A stretch of 64,000 bases of DNA from Phascolarctos cinereus (taxonomy: Eukaryota; Chordata; Mammalia; Diprotodontia; Phascolarctidae), in contig NW_018344252.1 of assembly GCF_002099425.1 (NCBI RefSeq), positions 1,922,001 through 1,986,000 of the forward strand, given 5' to 3'. Position numbers and translations under genes: made by a program. This document shows, one piece after another, positions 44,151 to 55,262 of the stretch (position 1 is its first letter; each line of letters begins with the position of its first letter). Under the pieces are notes generated by a model. The model saw only the letters and a list, made by a program, of their open reading frames with translations. It searched no databases and had not been told where the DNA came from.

Positions 44151-45469
44151 TACCAAGATAATTTTTCAAGCAGAAGAGAGATTACCTATCTGAACTGTAA
44201 CTCAGAAAGCCTACTGAGTTCTTCACACAATGCCCACCAGCTAGAGAGACAGTGAAGTTAAGAACTGTGGCGCAGGCACAAATCACTCTCATTTTGATCC
44301 CATGACTAGGAGAATGGAAGGTAATAAAGTCTAGCTCTGCCAAAAACAAAACAAAAAACACAACAACAACAAACTTGCTGGGCATTCTTTGTATGGCTCC
44401 TCTGTCTCCTTCTGCCGTAAGCACCATTTTTCCATTTCATTTTCCTTCAGTTTAACTGGCAGCACATCACCATCCAGCTGGCACCACGCGGGGCTGCTTC
44501 CCAGCAATTCTGTTCTGTCTGGGCAGGCAGGACAAATGCCTCTTGGAGTGGCTCTTGTGTTTTCAGAGGGTCTTCTGATGTGCCTGTTTTGTTCCCAGGC
44601 AAAGGCTGAGTTGTGGGCACCATTAGAAGGTTTTCCTGTGTGGTAGTGTGTTTACCTCTTTAATTAGAATTATTTCATTTCCATTGCTGAATTAATCTGT
44701 ATCTCCTTGCTCCAACACCAACCTTGAATTCCTTGAACTTGTATGCCTCAGTGATTGGCAGAGTACAGTATTCTGGGGACAACTAATACTGTGTCCTTTT
44801 GGAATCAAAAAGAAGAGTAATATCGACCCCCAAACAACCCAAAGAGAATGTTGAAAAATTAGAAAGATGAGGGCTTAACTTCCCACCAAGGTTCACATCA
44901 GAGTTACTCTGTCAACCAGTTCCTTCATTTCTGTATGAAATGGATGCAGAATCGAATTTCCCATTTTGATTCCTTTGCCTTTGAAGGATCAAATTATTAA
45001 AGCTGGTTCAAAACGATTAACAACTCAATTGTTGGTGCCGGTTGATGGTCAGGTAACTGATGTTCCCAATACTAATGGAGCTTGCTTTGGTGACAGGTTT
45101 ATGATATGTTTCCTCAACACTTATTCTATTTTCTTCTCTTCTTGTGGGCTATAGTGTATTTTCATGACAATATTGCTTCTAGTAAAATACAATGGTTCAA
45201 TATTAGAATCATACTTCTAAATTAAAGGATACCTCCCCCTCATTTCTGTTATTTGGCATTTTCTTTCATTGATTTTCTACTTCACTCATAATAGTTCCTC
45301 TTTTAAACCCTTCCATCTCTCCTCAGGCCTCCTTTGGGACACCCTTCTCCCATTTGAACTGAGGACCTCATTTCATATTTCACACAAAAATATATGACCA
45401 TGGCCCAAGAATTCCATCTGCTCAAGAAATAGTCAAAGGTTTTTCCCAAGGTCACCCTACCCCCATTTA
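44151..45469. other. Unassigned sequence
   Basis: No repeat or gene recognised. Short frames at 44182-44646 and 44966-45154 lack domains. Confidence 0.3.
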
Positions 45470-46332
45470 TCTGGGATGCTCTTCCCTCTCAATTTCTCCT
45501 ACAGCTTGCCTTCACCGTCATTCCCACTCTTTTTCTCTCTCTAATTTTCACTCTCTGCTGGCTCTTTCTGTGCTGTCTATAAATATATGCCAGGTCTCCT
45601 AGCTATAATCCTATATCTTTCCTTCCTTTCTCTGCTTAACTCCTTGAAAAAGTCACCTATATTTGCTGCCTCCACTTTCTTCTCTCTGAAAACTGGCATC
45701 CAACCTCACTGTTCAACTAGGACTGAAATTATCAATGATCTCTTAATTGTCAGATCTAAGGGCTTTTTATGAAGTTCCAACCTTTATGACTTCTTCACAG
45801 CATTTAGCACTGCTGATCACCTTCCCCCCAGATACTCTGTCCTCTGGGTTTTCATGATACTGTTCTCCTTTTATTCTCCTGCTATGTCTCTGACCACGTC
45901 TCAGTCTCCTTTGCTGGATCTTCATTGAACTTGTTATCTTCCCTCTCCTCCCCTCCTCAGACCTTCTCCTTTTCTTAATTTCTCTATTGCTGTTGAAGGT
46001 GCAACTATTCTCTTGGTCTCCAAGGCTTACTGTCTCAGACTCCTCCTCCATTCCTCATTTTTGCTCAGTCCATTTACCTTGTCCATTGCCAAATCTTGTC
46101 ATTTGTACCTTTACAAGACCTCTTATGTACATCTCCTCTCTACACATACAACCCAACTGTAGCTTAGGTCGTCACCACTTCTCACCTTAACTAATGCCAT
46201 GGCCTGTTAGTTGGTCTCCCTAACCTTCTTTAATCTATCCTCCACTCAGCTGCCAAAGTCATTTTCAGAAAGGATAGGTCACTCCTTTGTTCAAGAAATT
46301 CCAGTGGCTTAGTATTATTCCAAGATCAAAGT

Positions 46333-46460
<128 letters not shown>

Positions 46461-46512
46461 AATAAAACAAGCGTTTCCTCAACCTAGTATAATAAAAAAA
46501 GATTCTTTTATA
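46461..46512 (-). mobile_element. Ultra-short L1 3' end
   Basis: AATAAAACAAGCGTTTCCTC and TAGTATAATAAAAAAAGATT equal the end of the inverted L1 copies at 10515 and 29690. Only about 50 bp of L1 are present, inserted into L2 between AAGATCAAA and AAATCAAAT (possible target-site duplication). Confidence 0.75.
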
Positions 46513-46572
46513 CAAATAAAATCAAATAGCCATTTAAGGTTCTTCACAACTTGGTCCTCTTTTTTACATTTA

Positions 46573-46719
46573 CTTTTTTTTTGGCTAGGCAATGGGGTTA
46601 AGTGACTTGCTTAGGGTCACACAGCGGGTAAGTATCAAGTATCTCAGGCCAGATTTGAACTCAGGTCCTCCATGACTCCAGGGCCAGTGCTCTATCCACT
46701 GCACCACCTAGCTGCCCCC
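46573..46719 (-). mobile_element. WSINE/SINE1-type SINE, inverted, in L2
   Basis: CTTTTTTTTTGGCTAGGCAA start, GGGTTAAGTGACTTGCTTAG, CACACAGCGGGTAAGTATC, CAGATTTGAACTCAGG and head CACCACCTAGCTGCCCC. No clear target-site duplication. Confidence 0.88.
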
Positions 46720-47174
46720 CATGTCCATTTTTTTTTTAGCACTTTAGTCCTCTCCATGCATTCTTTGGTCCAGCAAAACAATCTACCTGCACTTCTTAAC
46801 AAATGAACCTCCCTGTCCCATCTCTGTGCCTTTCCCTCATCCCTTGCTTCTTTCAAGACTCAAGCCAAACTGTGTCTTCTTCAGGGGTTCTTATGTAGCG
46901 TTCTGTCCTCTCAAGGCTCCCACTTGAAGGTCCCCTTCCTGCTACTCTGCGTATACTTCTTAAGTAACTATCTGTACCTTCAGTTTCCATGCTGCTGTCT
47001 GAGTCTATTTGGCTCTTCGCATGTAATAATAATATGTTTGTGTGTGGATTGAATGGTTTTTTTTTTTTGATATAAAAGTAGGAGGCTTTAATATTCCTCT
47101 CATTGAGCTGAAAGAATACAAAAGAAAGATAAATATAAATATAAAAAGTTTAGTCAGTGGTTGGAAAGATAATA

Positions 47175-47435
47175 TTTAATAATAATAATAATAGTAATAG
47201 CTAACATTTATATAGAATCTATGTACTAGGCACTGTGTTAAGTGCTTTACAATTATTATTTCACTTAATCCTCAAAACAATCCTTGGAGATAGGTGCTAT
47301 TATTGTCCTTACTTTACAGGTGAGGAACTTGAGGCAAAGAGAGGTTAAATGACTTGCCTAGATCACAAGTATCTAAGGCAAGATTTAAACTCAAGTGTTC
47401 CAAACTTCAGGTCCAGCACTCTATCCACTGGGCCT
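47175..47435 (-). mobile_element. THER1/MIR CORE-SINE, inverted
   Basis: An AATAATAATAATAAT start, TAGGCACTGTGTTAAGTGCT, CCTCAAAACAATCCTTGGAG, GAGGCAAAGAGAGGTTAAAT and CAGCACTCTATCCACTGG. Nearly complete. Confidence 0.82.
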
Positions 47436-47694
47436 TGATCACTTCTAAATGGGAATTTTGAAGAGTACGCATATTTCTCAGCAGCTTTTACTAAAATCAT
47501 GCTTTAGGGCATGAAGGAATTTCTTAGTCTGTTGTCTTGGTTCCTGGAAGTGGGAGAATTCATTGAATTGTTTTTAAGAATATACTTTAAAGATGGATTT
47601 CATTTTACTGGTTATTTTGGGGCAGGAAAGAAAATATAATTTGTATTATGTCAGCTACTTAAAAAATATAAAATGTATTACCTATAAAATATAA

Positions 47695-48085
47695 TGTTAG
47701 TTGCTATGGCCTATCCTTGATGAAAGCAAATTTGTGTTCTCTTTCTAAGTGTTTGCAAACTATATCTGTTATAAAAGCATTTTAGAATTTTTTCCAGAAA
47801 TTAAAGTTCACCACTCTGTAACTTGAAGAATATATTCCTTTTTCTCTCTATGTGTGTCTCTATCTCTGTGTTTCTCTGCTTCTATGTTTTTGTCTCTGTC
47901 TGTCTTTGTCTCTCTCTGAAAGTTAGAAAATGCCCCCCTTCCCTTCTCCCATCCTGAAGGACCTTTCCTGTTTTCCAGGAACTTTCAAAAATCATTGACG
48001 ATGGCACAGGAATCCTCATTTTCTTGATGCAGTTTTTTTTTCTTTTTCAATGAATAGGATGCAGTTCTCAGTCTTCTACCAGTTC
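47695..48085 (-). mobile_element. L3/CR1 LINE fragment
   Basis: AGTGTTTGCAAACTATATCT, GTTATAAAAGCATTTTAGAA, AAAGTTCACCACTCTGTAAC, CTTTCCTGTTTTCCAGGAAC and TTTCAAAAATCATTGACGAT match the L3/CR1 text. A TCTC/TGTC-rich expansion lies at 47840-47925 within it. Confidence 0.6.
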
Positions 48086-48422
48086 CATCCTCAAAGCCTT
48101 CTTCAGCAGAATTTATGTCCCACAGGTTTAGTCATCAAGAACCAAGGGTCTCTTTCCTATCACAAGGAGATATTGGGGGCTAATCAGTAAAAAGGTGCTA
48201 ACAAGTGACTGAGCTGAAGCTCTCAGTTACCTCAGAGCTTGGGGCCCTGTATGTGCAAATCTATTAGGAATTGACTGAATTTCTGTTGGGAAAAGGGGAT
48301 TTTATCATATATTAAAGCTTGGACATAAAACTAAACATTTAAAGAACATTAAAAAAAATTCTCCCAAATCTCCAGAAGCCTTTTTTAATACCTGGAATTG
48401 GACAATGGGGAAAAGAAAGGAA
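48086..48422. other. Unassigned sequence
   Basis: Nothing recognised. Confidence 0.3.
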
Positions 48423-48533
48423 ACAGGCTTTTATTAAAGGCTTACTATGTTCCAGGCACTGGGTAAAGTGCTAGGAAGGCAGATACACACAAAAAAGAGT
48501 CCCTGTCCTTATAAAGCTTCCATTCTAATTGGG
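48423..48533 (-). mobile_element. L2 LINE 3' end, inverted
   Basis: TTTTATTAAAGGCTTACTAT, GTTCCAGGCACTGGGTAAAG and CTTATAAAGCTTCCATTCTA. Confidence 0.75.
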
Positions 48534-48534
48534 G

Positions 48535-48925
48535 GTGGTGGTTGTTTAATCATTTCAGTCTTGTCCAACTCTCAGTTAACCCATTTGGGATTTTCTTGGC
48601 AAAGGCACTGGAGTGGTTTGCGATTTCCTTCTCCAACTCATTATACAGATGAGGAAACTGAGACAAACAAGGTCACAAAACTAGTAAGTGTCTGATCCTG
48701 GATTGGGACTCCTGAAGAGGGGTCTTCTTGACTCCTGGCCTCATTATTTGTGCCTGACCTGTGGTAGAGTCTTCTGAGCTCATATTGGTCTGATTAGCCA
48801 CATCTGGAAACACTGTACCTTGACACCAACATAATAATGTCAATTTGGTCCTCTTTAAGAAGGAAGGACAACCACCACCACCACCACCACCACCCAGCAC
48901 TCTCTCCACTCAGCCACCTAGCTGG
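48535..48925 (-). mobile_element. RTE-tailed tRNA SINE, inverted, split by the unnamed repeat
   Basis: Tail side GTCTTGTCCAACTCTCAG, GGCAAAGGCACTGGAGTGG, GATGAGGAAACTGAGACAAA up to ACTCCTGGCC (48740). The tRNA head resumes CAGCACTCTCTCCACTCAGC at 48895-48925. Confidence 0.85.
48741..48894 (-). repeat. Unnamed ~150 bp dispersed repeat, copy 3, with (ACC)n end
   Basis: TCATTATTTGTGCCTGACCT, AGTCTTCTGAGCTCATATTG, GTCTGATTAGCCACATCTGG and CAATTTGGTCCTCTTTAAGA are the inverse of copies 1 and 2. Its far end carries seven to eight ACC triplets. It interrupts a SINE head precisely, showing it was mobile after that SINE family. Confidence 0.8.
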
Positions 48926-49039
48926 AGGAGAGGTGGAGCATGGGTGGGAGATAACACAGAAAGGGGAACATCCATGGAGGGTTTCTTATTTTGTTGTTGT
49001 TGTTAGAACCATTGGTTCCATAGGTGATCTTTATCAATA

Positions 49040-49195
49040 AGAACAATAAGAGTTCATATTATACAGTGCTGTGTGGTTTGCAGTCCTTTATAGGCATTTT
49101 CTCATTTGATACTTTCAACCCTATGAAATAATTATTAGACCTATTTTATAGGCAAGGAAACAGCTTCAGAGAGTCTGAGGGATTTGAGCAGGAAT
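49040..49195 (-). mobile_element. MIR CORE-SINE, inverted
   Basis: TACAGTGCTGTGTGGTTTGC, TTTTCTCATTTGATACTTTC, TTTTATAGGCAAGGAAACAG. Decayed. Confidence 0.6.
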
Positions 49196-49234
49196 TCATT
49201 ACTCATAAGCCTCCAAAGAGGTGGATGTTAGGAG

Positions 49235-49515
49235 GGTGCTGCGATATAATGGAAATGGCAGTCATGCTCGAGTGGCAGACAAGAGAGGTGGACCCTGGCT
49301 TTCCGGTGCGGCAACGTGGAAGGATGCATGGTCAATGGTACCTTTGGACCCAGGTGCAAAGCTCTCTGCATCAGCTCAATGCTTCCAGAACCCAGGGCCA
49401 GTCACTTTCCCTTTCTGACCTTCAGTTTCTTCATATGGAAAAGGAGGAGTTCAGTCTGGTTTGGTTTTTCCCTCAAGTCTCTGAGGCCCTTTTCAGCTTG
49501 AGGTCTTATAAACGT
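49235..49515 (+). mobile_element. MIR-type CORE-SINE, diverged
   Basis: GGGTGCTGCGATATAATGGA, GGGCCAGTCACTTTCCCTTT, CTTCAGTTTCTTCATATGG and TCTCTGAGGCCCTTTTCAGC in MIR order. The 98-codon frame here is incidental. Confidence 0.5.
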
Positions 49516-50109
49516 TCCTGAATGGAAAAAAATGATCTGCCTGCTGTACCTATAAAGTTTTCTATTTTGTAGCTGATTTGATTTAATTTTAATTTTAAAC
49601 ACCCAGGGGTTCTTTCAGCCTTTCTGGCTTTTAGATGAGCACATTTTATTTGACTCCAAAAGATTAATACTACAGGGTTGAAAATATTTCAAGAAAAAAA
49701 TTAGCATAATAGGAAAAGCAGCACAATCCTTCCATGGCCCAGGAGTGATCTAATTGGCTTTTACCTCTGGGCAAGGCCACTCCCATTCTGGCCAAACAGC
49801 TGTCAGCTCCCTTTCTCTTAAAGATCTCTGAGTAAAGGGAGTGTATGTACTCAATGTCAAGGCATCCTTAGAGGTGACCTACTTTCCTCATTTTGCAGCT
49901 TACAAAGTCCTTCCTATTTTAAAGTTATATTACTTTATTTTTACATGACCTTCATGTCTGACTCTATCCCTTTCCCTCCCCTCTCCAGTAAATACCAGTT
50001 TTATCTTTAACATCCAGGTTTTTAAAATAAGCTTAAAATGGCACTAAGACTTTTGGAACATCTTGTATGTACATTGCTGTCGTCAGTGTGTCAGCTCTGC
50101 ATGTTAATA
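49516..50109. other. Unassigned sequence
   Basis: No feature recognised. Confidence 0.3.
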
Positions 50110-50245
50110 AGGCCTTCCTATGGTTTATATGTTTTCTTCCACATTAGAGTAGAAGCTTCTTGAAGGCAGATACTTTTCTCTTTTTGTCTCCTCAGTGCTT
50201 ATGACTGCCCCTGGTACAGAGGGTTAAAAGCTTGATTGATCTCTG
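50110..50245 (+). mobile_element. L2 LINE 3' terminus
   Basis: GTAGAAGCTTCTTGAAGGCA, GATACTTTTCTCTTTTTGTC and the tail AAAGCTTGATTGATC. Confidence 0.6.
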
Positions 50246-50279
50246 GTAAAATACAGGAAGAGTCAGAGTTGGAGAGGCT

Positions 50280-50545
50280 AGGGAAATGCAGGCACGCTAT
50301 TGCACTCAGTGGTGAATTAGCCCAACCATTGGGAAAAGCAATTTAAAATCTGGTGGGAAAAAGTGACTCAATGATCACACCGTTGGACCCAGAGAGCCCA
50401 CTGCTAGGCACACACATGAAGGGGAATGAGAGATAGAAAGACATTTATACACACATTAAATATTCACAGCACTCCTTTCAGATTAGCAAAGAACTAGAAC
50501 AAAGTAGATGCCCATCAGTTGGGAAATGGCTAAACATACAAATAA
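50280..50545 (+). mobile_element. L1 LINE ORF2 C-terminal fragment, other subfamily
   Basis: TTAGCCCAACCATTGGGAAA, GGACCCAGAGAGCCCACTGC, TATTCACAGCACTCCTTTCA, AACAAAGTAGATGCCCATCA and GTTGGGAAATGGCTAAACAT. The 'AAAGTAGATGCCC' variant differs from the copies A/B 'GAGATGCCC', so an older lineage. It stops abruptly at an inverted L2. Confidence 0.75.
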
Positions 50546-50569
50546 TAGGAAGGCCTAGATAAGATGCAG

Positions 50570-50815
50570 AACAGCAAGAGAGTTTAGAGGGGAAGGCCCC
50601 AAGAGCTAGGGAGCCTGGGACATGCCTCATGCTAAAGTACTTGAACGGAGTCATGTAAGAAGCCAGGGATTTCACCGAGAAGTGGACCAGAGAAGGGAAG
50701 GCATTCCAGGCAGGAGGGATGGCCAAGAGTTAAGGCATGGAAATGGCAAGTGGAGAGTCATGGGTGAGGAATAGCAAGTAGGCCAGAATGGCTCAGATGT
50801 ACAGTGTGTTTAGTA
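50570..50815 (-). mobile_element. L2 LINE C-terminal/3' UTR fragment, inverted
   Basis: AGGGAAGGCATTCCAGGCAG, GATGGCCAAGAGTTAAGGCA, GAGGAATAGCAAGTAGGCCA are the reverse complement of the L2 stretch 'GGCCTACTTGCT..CCTGGAATGC'. Confidence 0.65.
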
Positions 50816-51894
50816 AATACTTCCTTAATTGAATTATCCCAGAAAATGTTCTTTGCTATTTTTCCTATCTTTTTTAACACAGTCAACTGGAACACTAGAG
50901 GTATAAGTACATTGCACAACAAGTTTGGTAAATGAAATTGAACCTAAGGCTCTCTTTTATAATTATCCTTTGGATGACAAGCCAGAGCATTGGGCCCCAT
51001 CTGCATTAATCCTGCCAGCAAAGCAAGGTGTTCTTCCCTCTCCCTGAGGAAGAGTTATTGTCTGCTAGAGAACACTTAGCAAAAATAGATTCCTTGGAAG
51101 GATAGATGCTCATCTTTCACCGACTCTCATGCACCCAGACTCAGTGGCTGTATTGCAGAGCAGAGCATGGTGGAGCAGGGTGGGAGCCCTGTTGCTGGAG
51201 CAGGGGGCTGCTGGGGAGCTCAGTGTGTAATTTCATATCTCCCTGCCCCACAGAAGGGGCCTGGGTAGGGACATGGTAACACTGAATAACGACCTCAGTT
51301 TCCCTTTTAGGCAGTCAGCCTACAAGAGATATTGTCTTCTTTTGTCATTACAAAAGCTCCACTTGGAGTCTTGGAAAATTCTTGGCAGCATTTCACTTGT
51401 TGGGAGCTGTGTGTGTTTATGTAAAATGATGTTCTGGAGTAGTAGGGCTCTCTGGAAGGCTCTCAGCACATTGCAAGCGTCTTCCTCATTCTGAAGAGCA
51501 ACTCATTCATTTATTATGAAAGACTCATCCATTTGTTTTCATGCTCACATGGGAAGGAAGATATGGTTCTGTGCTCAGTGTCTCATGACAAGTCAGTGAT
51601 GGAGGCAGGGGTACAATAAAATAAAAAGGCAGCTCCTTCCTGAGTGGGCTTTTCTCTCTTCCCCCTTATCTGTCCTAGAAGAAGAACCTAATCTTTGTGG
51701 CTTTGTGGTTCATTGGCCCACTCTGGAGGAGTCCAGGCCCTCTGAAAAAAGCACTAAGGATGCCCTTTGGACTCAGAAGTCCTCTTCCCCATGCTGCCCT
51801 GCAGCCATTTTCATGCTGTGTTCTGGCCATCTCTTCCTAGCTATATATGGATCACAAATTGAACACAAACCCTTCCATCTTGTGTTAAGCATTT
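50816..51894. other. Unassigned sequence
   Basis: No repeat recognised. Frames at 51273-51494 and 51705-51905 have no domain. Confidence 0.3.
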
Positions 51895-52117
51895 TTTGTT
51901 GTTGATTAGTTATGGCCAACTCCCCTTGACCTCATTTGGGGTTTTCTTGGCAAAGATACTGTTTGTTATTTCCTTCTCAAACTCATTTTACTGATGAGTC
52001 AAACAGGGTTAAGTGACTTGCCTAGTGTTACACAGCTAGTGTTTTAGGCCTGATTTGAACTCAGGTCCTATTGACTCAAGAGCCAGTGCTCTATCCACTG
52101 TGCTACCTACCTGACCT
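51895..52117 (-). mobile_element. RTE-tailed tRNA SINE, inverted
   Basis: Tail TGGGGTTTTCTTGGCAAAGA, TTTCCTTCTCAAACTCATTT, then GGGTTAAGTGACTTGCCTAG, GATTTGAACTCAGGTCC, and head CACTGTGCTACCTACCTGAC. Confidence 0.85.
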
Positions 52118-52414
52118 AGCTCACCAGTTAAGACATCCTTGCCATGCTCCTCACCTCATAACCTTTCCATAAGATGTCTTTTTTGGGAGACTTCAAAGGT
52201 TCCTGGATTTCAGCAATTAGCTTCATCCTTCAGGGCAAGGTATCTTATCTAATTGGCCACCTCTTGTAATGTCCCCTCCAACCTCCTTTCACCTGAAGGT
52301 TTCCCAGTCCTTTAGGGTTTAAGCGTATATGAGTAAGGAGTCTCTGCCCATGTGGGTGGGGCTCCTTTGTTGGGGAACTAATAAACCCCAAGACAAGTTT
52401 GATGCTCTGGGATC
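52118..52414. other. Unassigned sequence
   Basis: Nothing recognised. Confidence 0.3.
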
Positions 52415-52590
52415 TCCTTATTCCTGACTCACACACACTAGGTAAGTCATTGACTTTCTCCAGCCTCAGTTTCCTCATCTACAAAATGGAGATAATACTG
52501 TCTATACTGCCAATTTCAAAGAATTGTTCTGAAAAAAAAGTTTTCTAGTCCTGTGAGTCATTATTATCTTATTTATGTTTTCTCCCTTGA
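52415..52590 (+). mobile_element. MIR/THER CORE-SINE
   Basis: CAGCCTCAGTTTCCTCATCT, ACAAAATGGAGATAATACTG, and a TCATTATTATCTTATTTATG tail. Confidence 0.7.
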
Positions 52591-52609
52591 TGCCTCATCA
52601 TAATATGGA

Positions 52610-52855
52610 CATAATAATGACAGCAGCAACAATAGCTGGCTTTTATACGGCATTTTAAGGTTTGTAAAGTATTATGTTATTCTATTTGATTCTCACAATA
52701 ACCTTGGGAGGTGCTTTCATTATCCTCATTTTACAGAAGAAAAAACTGAGGGAAACTGAGTTAAATGACTTACTCAGGGTCGCACACACAGTAAATGTCC
52801 TAAGCAGGATTTCAGAGAAAGTTCTGTCTGACCCAGAAGGACTTCTGCAGCCTGT
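52610..52855 (-). mobile_element. THER1/MIR CORE-SINE, inverted
   Basis: TAATAATGACAGCAGCAAC, AAGGTTTGTAAAGTATTATG, CTCACAATAACCTTGGGAGG, AAACTGAGTTAAATGACTTA and GGGTCGCACACACAGTAAAT. It faces the plus-strand CORE-SINE 20 bp away. Confidence 0.8.
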
Positions 52856-53404
52856 GGCTCAGGACAGGGCCTCTTGTGTTGGCCCAGGAAACATGCTGTT
52901 GGCTACTCACTGCTGCTGCCCCACTGCCAGCCACTGCTTCTGTCCACTGTGGAGACCTACCAGGTCCTGCAGGCACAGGATTTCCCAGAGTACTTGTTCA
53001 CTGGGAGAGGTTGTCCACTAAATGGACCTAAGTCCTTGCTTGCCCCCTTGACTTTTTCTGTTTTTCTGATCCTCCAGCTCCACCTTTGCTCTGTCAGAGG
53101 TCTTGTGATTCAGCTTGACTTTATTTTATTTTTTTAAGGCTAAACCCAAAATATGAGCCCAGATGTATGAACTGGCCACAAATTAACCAACTTTCCTCAG
53201 CCTGCTTTCATTGGGGTAACAGAGAACAGGACAAAGAATTCATACCTTTATCAAAGAGACCTTGTCATAGCCAAAAAAAATCCCTCATTGATATAGAATA
53301 CATTGACGTTAGTCAGAGGAGACATGTCAGTGTCAGGATAATGCCTGGGCATGCTCATTACACATGTATTCCTATTTCCCTACACAATACATGCATTTAT
53401 AGAG

Positions 53405-53405
<1 letters not shown>
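52856..53405. other. Unassigned sequence
   Basis: Nothing recognised. Frames at 52674-53137 overlap SINE and unassigned text. Confidence 0.3.

Positions 53406-53447
<42 letters not shown>
53406..53447 (+). repeat. (AC)n microsatellite
   Basis: About 21 uninterrupted AC units. Confidence 0.95.
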
Positions 53448-53448
<1 letters not shown>

Positions 53449-53811
53449 TCACCTTACTGATACACTGTAGGAGTATATCAAGTATATCACTCAATCAGAT
53501 GGGAAGAACCAGCCTCAGACAGAGTCCCAGGGTCTGGCTCCTACCTCCGTGAAATTCCCCAGAGGGAGACAGTAAACTGTGCAATGTACATCCTTCATCT
53601 ATTAAGCCAGAGAGAAGAATCAAGTTCCGTTTAGATGAAAGAGGAAAATAAAAAGGCTGAAGTTTATGTTCAAATTAGTGATTGGACTAGGTGGTTAATT
53701 CTGAACATTTCTCAGATGTGGCGATATCTCTAAATCACTCCCAGTGGGATTCTAGGAATGGAATTCAGTGCTCCTTCCCTGGGAGGGTAAGCGCCTTATC
53801 GGTGATTAAGT
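53448..53811. other. Unassigned sequence
   Basis: Nothing recognised. Confidence 0.3.
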
Positions 53812-53823
53812 TATGCATATCTT

Positions 53824-54057
53824 GGGCAACTAGGTGGTGCAGTGGATAGTGTACCGGTTCTAGACTCAGGCAGACTCATTTTCATGAGTTCAAAGCTAGC
53901 CTCAGATACTTACTGGTTGCCCTGGGCAAGTCACTTAACCCTCTTTGCCTCAGTTTCCTCATCTGTAAAATGAGCTGAAGAAGGAAATAGCAAACCATTC
54001 CAGTATTTCTGCCAAAAAAAAATGGGGTTAAAAAAAGTTGGACACAACTGAAAAAAA
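53824..54057 (+). mobile_element. RTE-tailed tRNA SINE with 12-bp target-site duplication
   Basis: Head GGGCAACTAGGTGGTGCAGT, CTCATCTGTAAAATGAGCTG, tail ACCATTCCAGTATTTCTGCC, GTTGGACACAACTG. Flanked by TATGCATATCTT (53812-53823) and TATGCATGTCTT (54058-54069). Confidence 0.92.
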
Positions 54058-54069
54058 TATGCATGTCTT

Positions 54070-55087
54070 ATTTGATTTCCTGTTGATATGTGGTCATTTT
54101 TCTACATTCCATGGGTGTGGAGGATGTGGGTGACTTTGTTTTCTTGGCGTAGAGGTAGCAGCATCTGGAAAGCTTCTCCATGCAGGTTCACACACAGATA
54201 GGCAGGGTGTGCAGGGAAGGCCTTGGCAGTAGGTGAAAACGCTCAGAACAGTGTGGGTCAGGGCTCTCTTCTGGGCCTGCCTGGGAGGATGGGGTCAAAG
54301 AAGAAGCTAACTTATTTATCAAGTTATCAATTAAACAGTGAAGATGCATTAAAGTCCTTTGGAAGGAACTGCTTTGCCAGGACACATTTTCCCTTTATTG
54401 GACTAAACAAGTCACCTTTATGATGGAATGCTCCAAGCCGAAATGTCTCCTGTTTGCCATAATCATGTTTTATATGGTAATTGGAAGTGCTAAATGTCAG
54501 GTCTCCCTCCAGAGCATGGGCTGTAAATGAGAGAAGAGAAGACTGAGAATTGGGACACATTATGCTATTTGTCTCCATATCTATTGAGGTTAAAGATTAG
54601 GGGATTAATCTGCTCAATCAGCTTCCACTCTTGAATTGAAATTGAAAATATAATTGCAATGAGCCTTTGCTTGATCTTAATTTGATGTTTTATAGAAACG
54701 AGCACATGCCATTTATCCATGGGCACTGAGTTTAGAATTCTTGGTAGTATTTGAGGGATGGTGAATTCCTCTGACATGCCAGACTGTAACATTCTTCTTC
54801 TATAACAATCCTAGCGGAGCAGCTTCCTGAATCTTGAGACGTTCAAAAATAAAAATGTCACTCCTGTGAGATGAGAAACCTGGCTACTGTGTCTGCAGCA
54901 TGACTCAGGCACCCTCCAAATCAGGGTTCTGTTTGAAAATTCAGCCTTTCATTAGAATGACTTTGTCAGAGTAGGGTCTTGGCCCAGTGATCTCTGAGTG
55001 CCCTCCAGCTTCTAAGTAAAATTCCTGTGCAAGGACATTTGTCAGCTGGTGGGTTTTCAGGAACCCGGGGGAACTGAGGCCTCATGT
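54070..55087. other. Unassigned, repeat-poor stretch
   Basis: No repeat recognised across about 1 kb. The 54430-54810 part is A/T-rich with several TAAT/ATTA cores (ATAATTGCAATGAG, TCTTAATTTGATG), the composition often seen in conserved non-coding elements. Conservation cannot be tested here. Confidence 0.3.
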
Positions 55088-55262
55088 CTTAAGAATTGGA
55101 CTTGGAGTCAGAAGATCTGAGGTGGGATCTTTCTTTGCTACTGACTAGTGATAGTAAGCAAGTTTTTTAAACTTTAAAACAAGCATTTTTGATTCTTAGC
55201 TTTCTTATCTGTAAACTGAGGATCATCAGTGCTCTTTGAAAATGAAGGACAACAGGGTCATA
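55088..55262 (+). mobile_element. MIR/THER fragment followed by a scrap of the unnamed repeat
   Basis: GGACTTGGAGTCAGAAGATC, TTCTTATCTGTAAACTGAGG fit a CORE-SINE. At 55212-55262 TTTGAAAATGAAGGACAAC is the inverse of the unnamed repeat's left end (copy 4). Confidence 0.55.
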
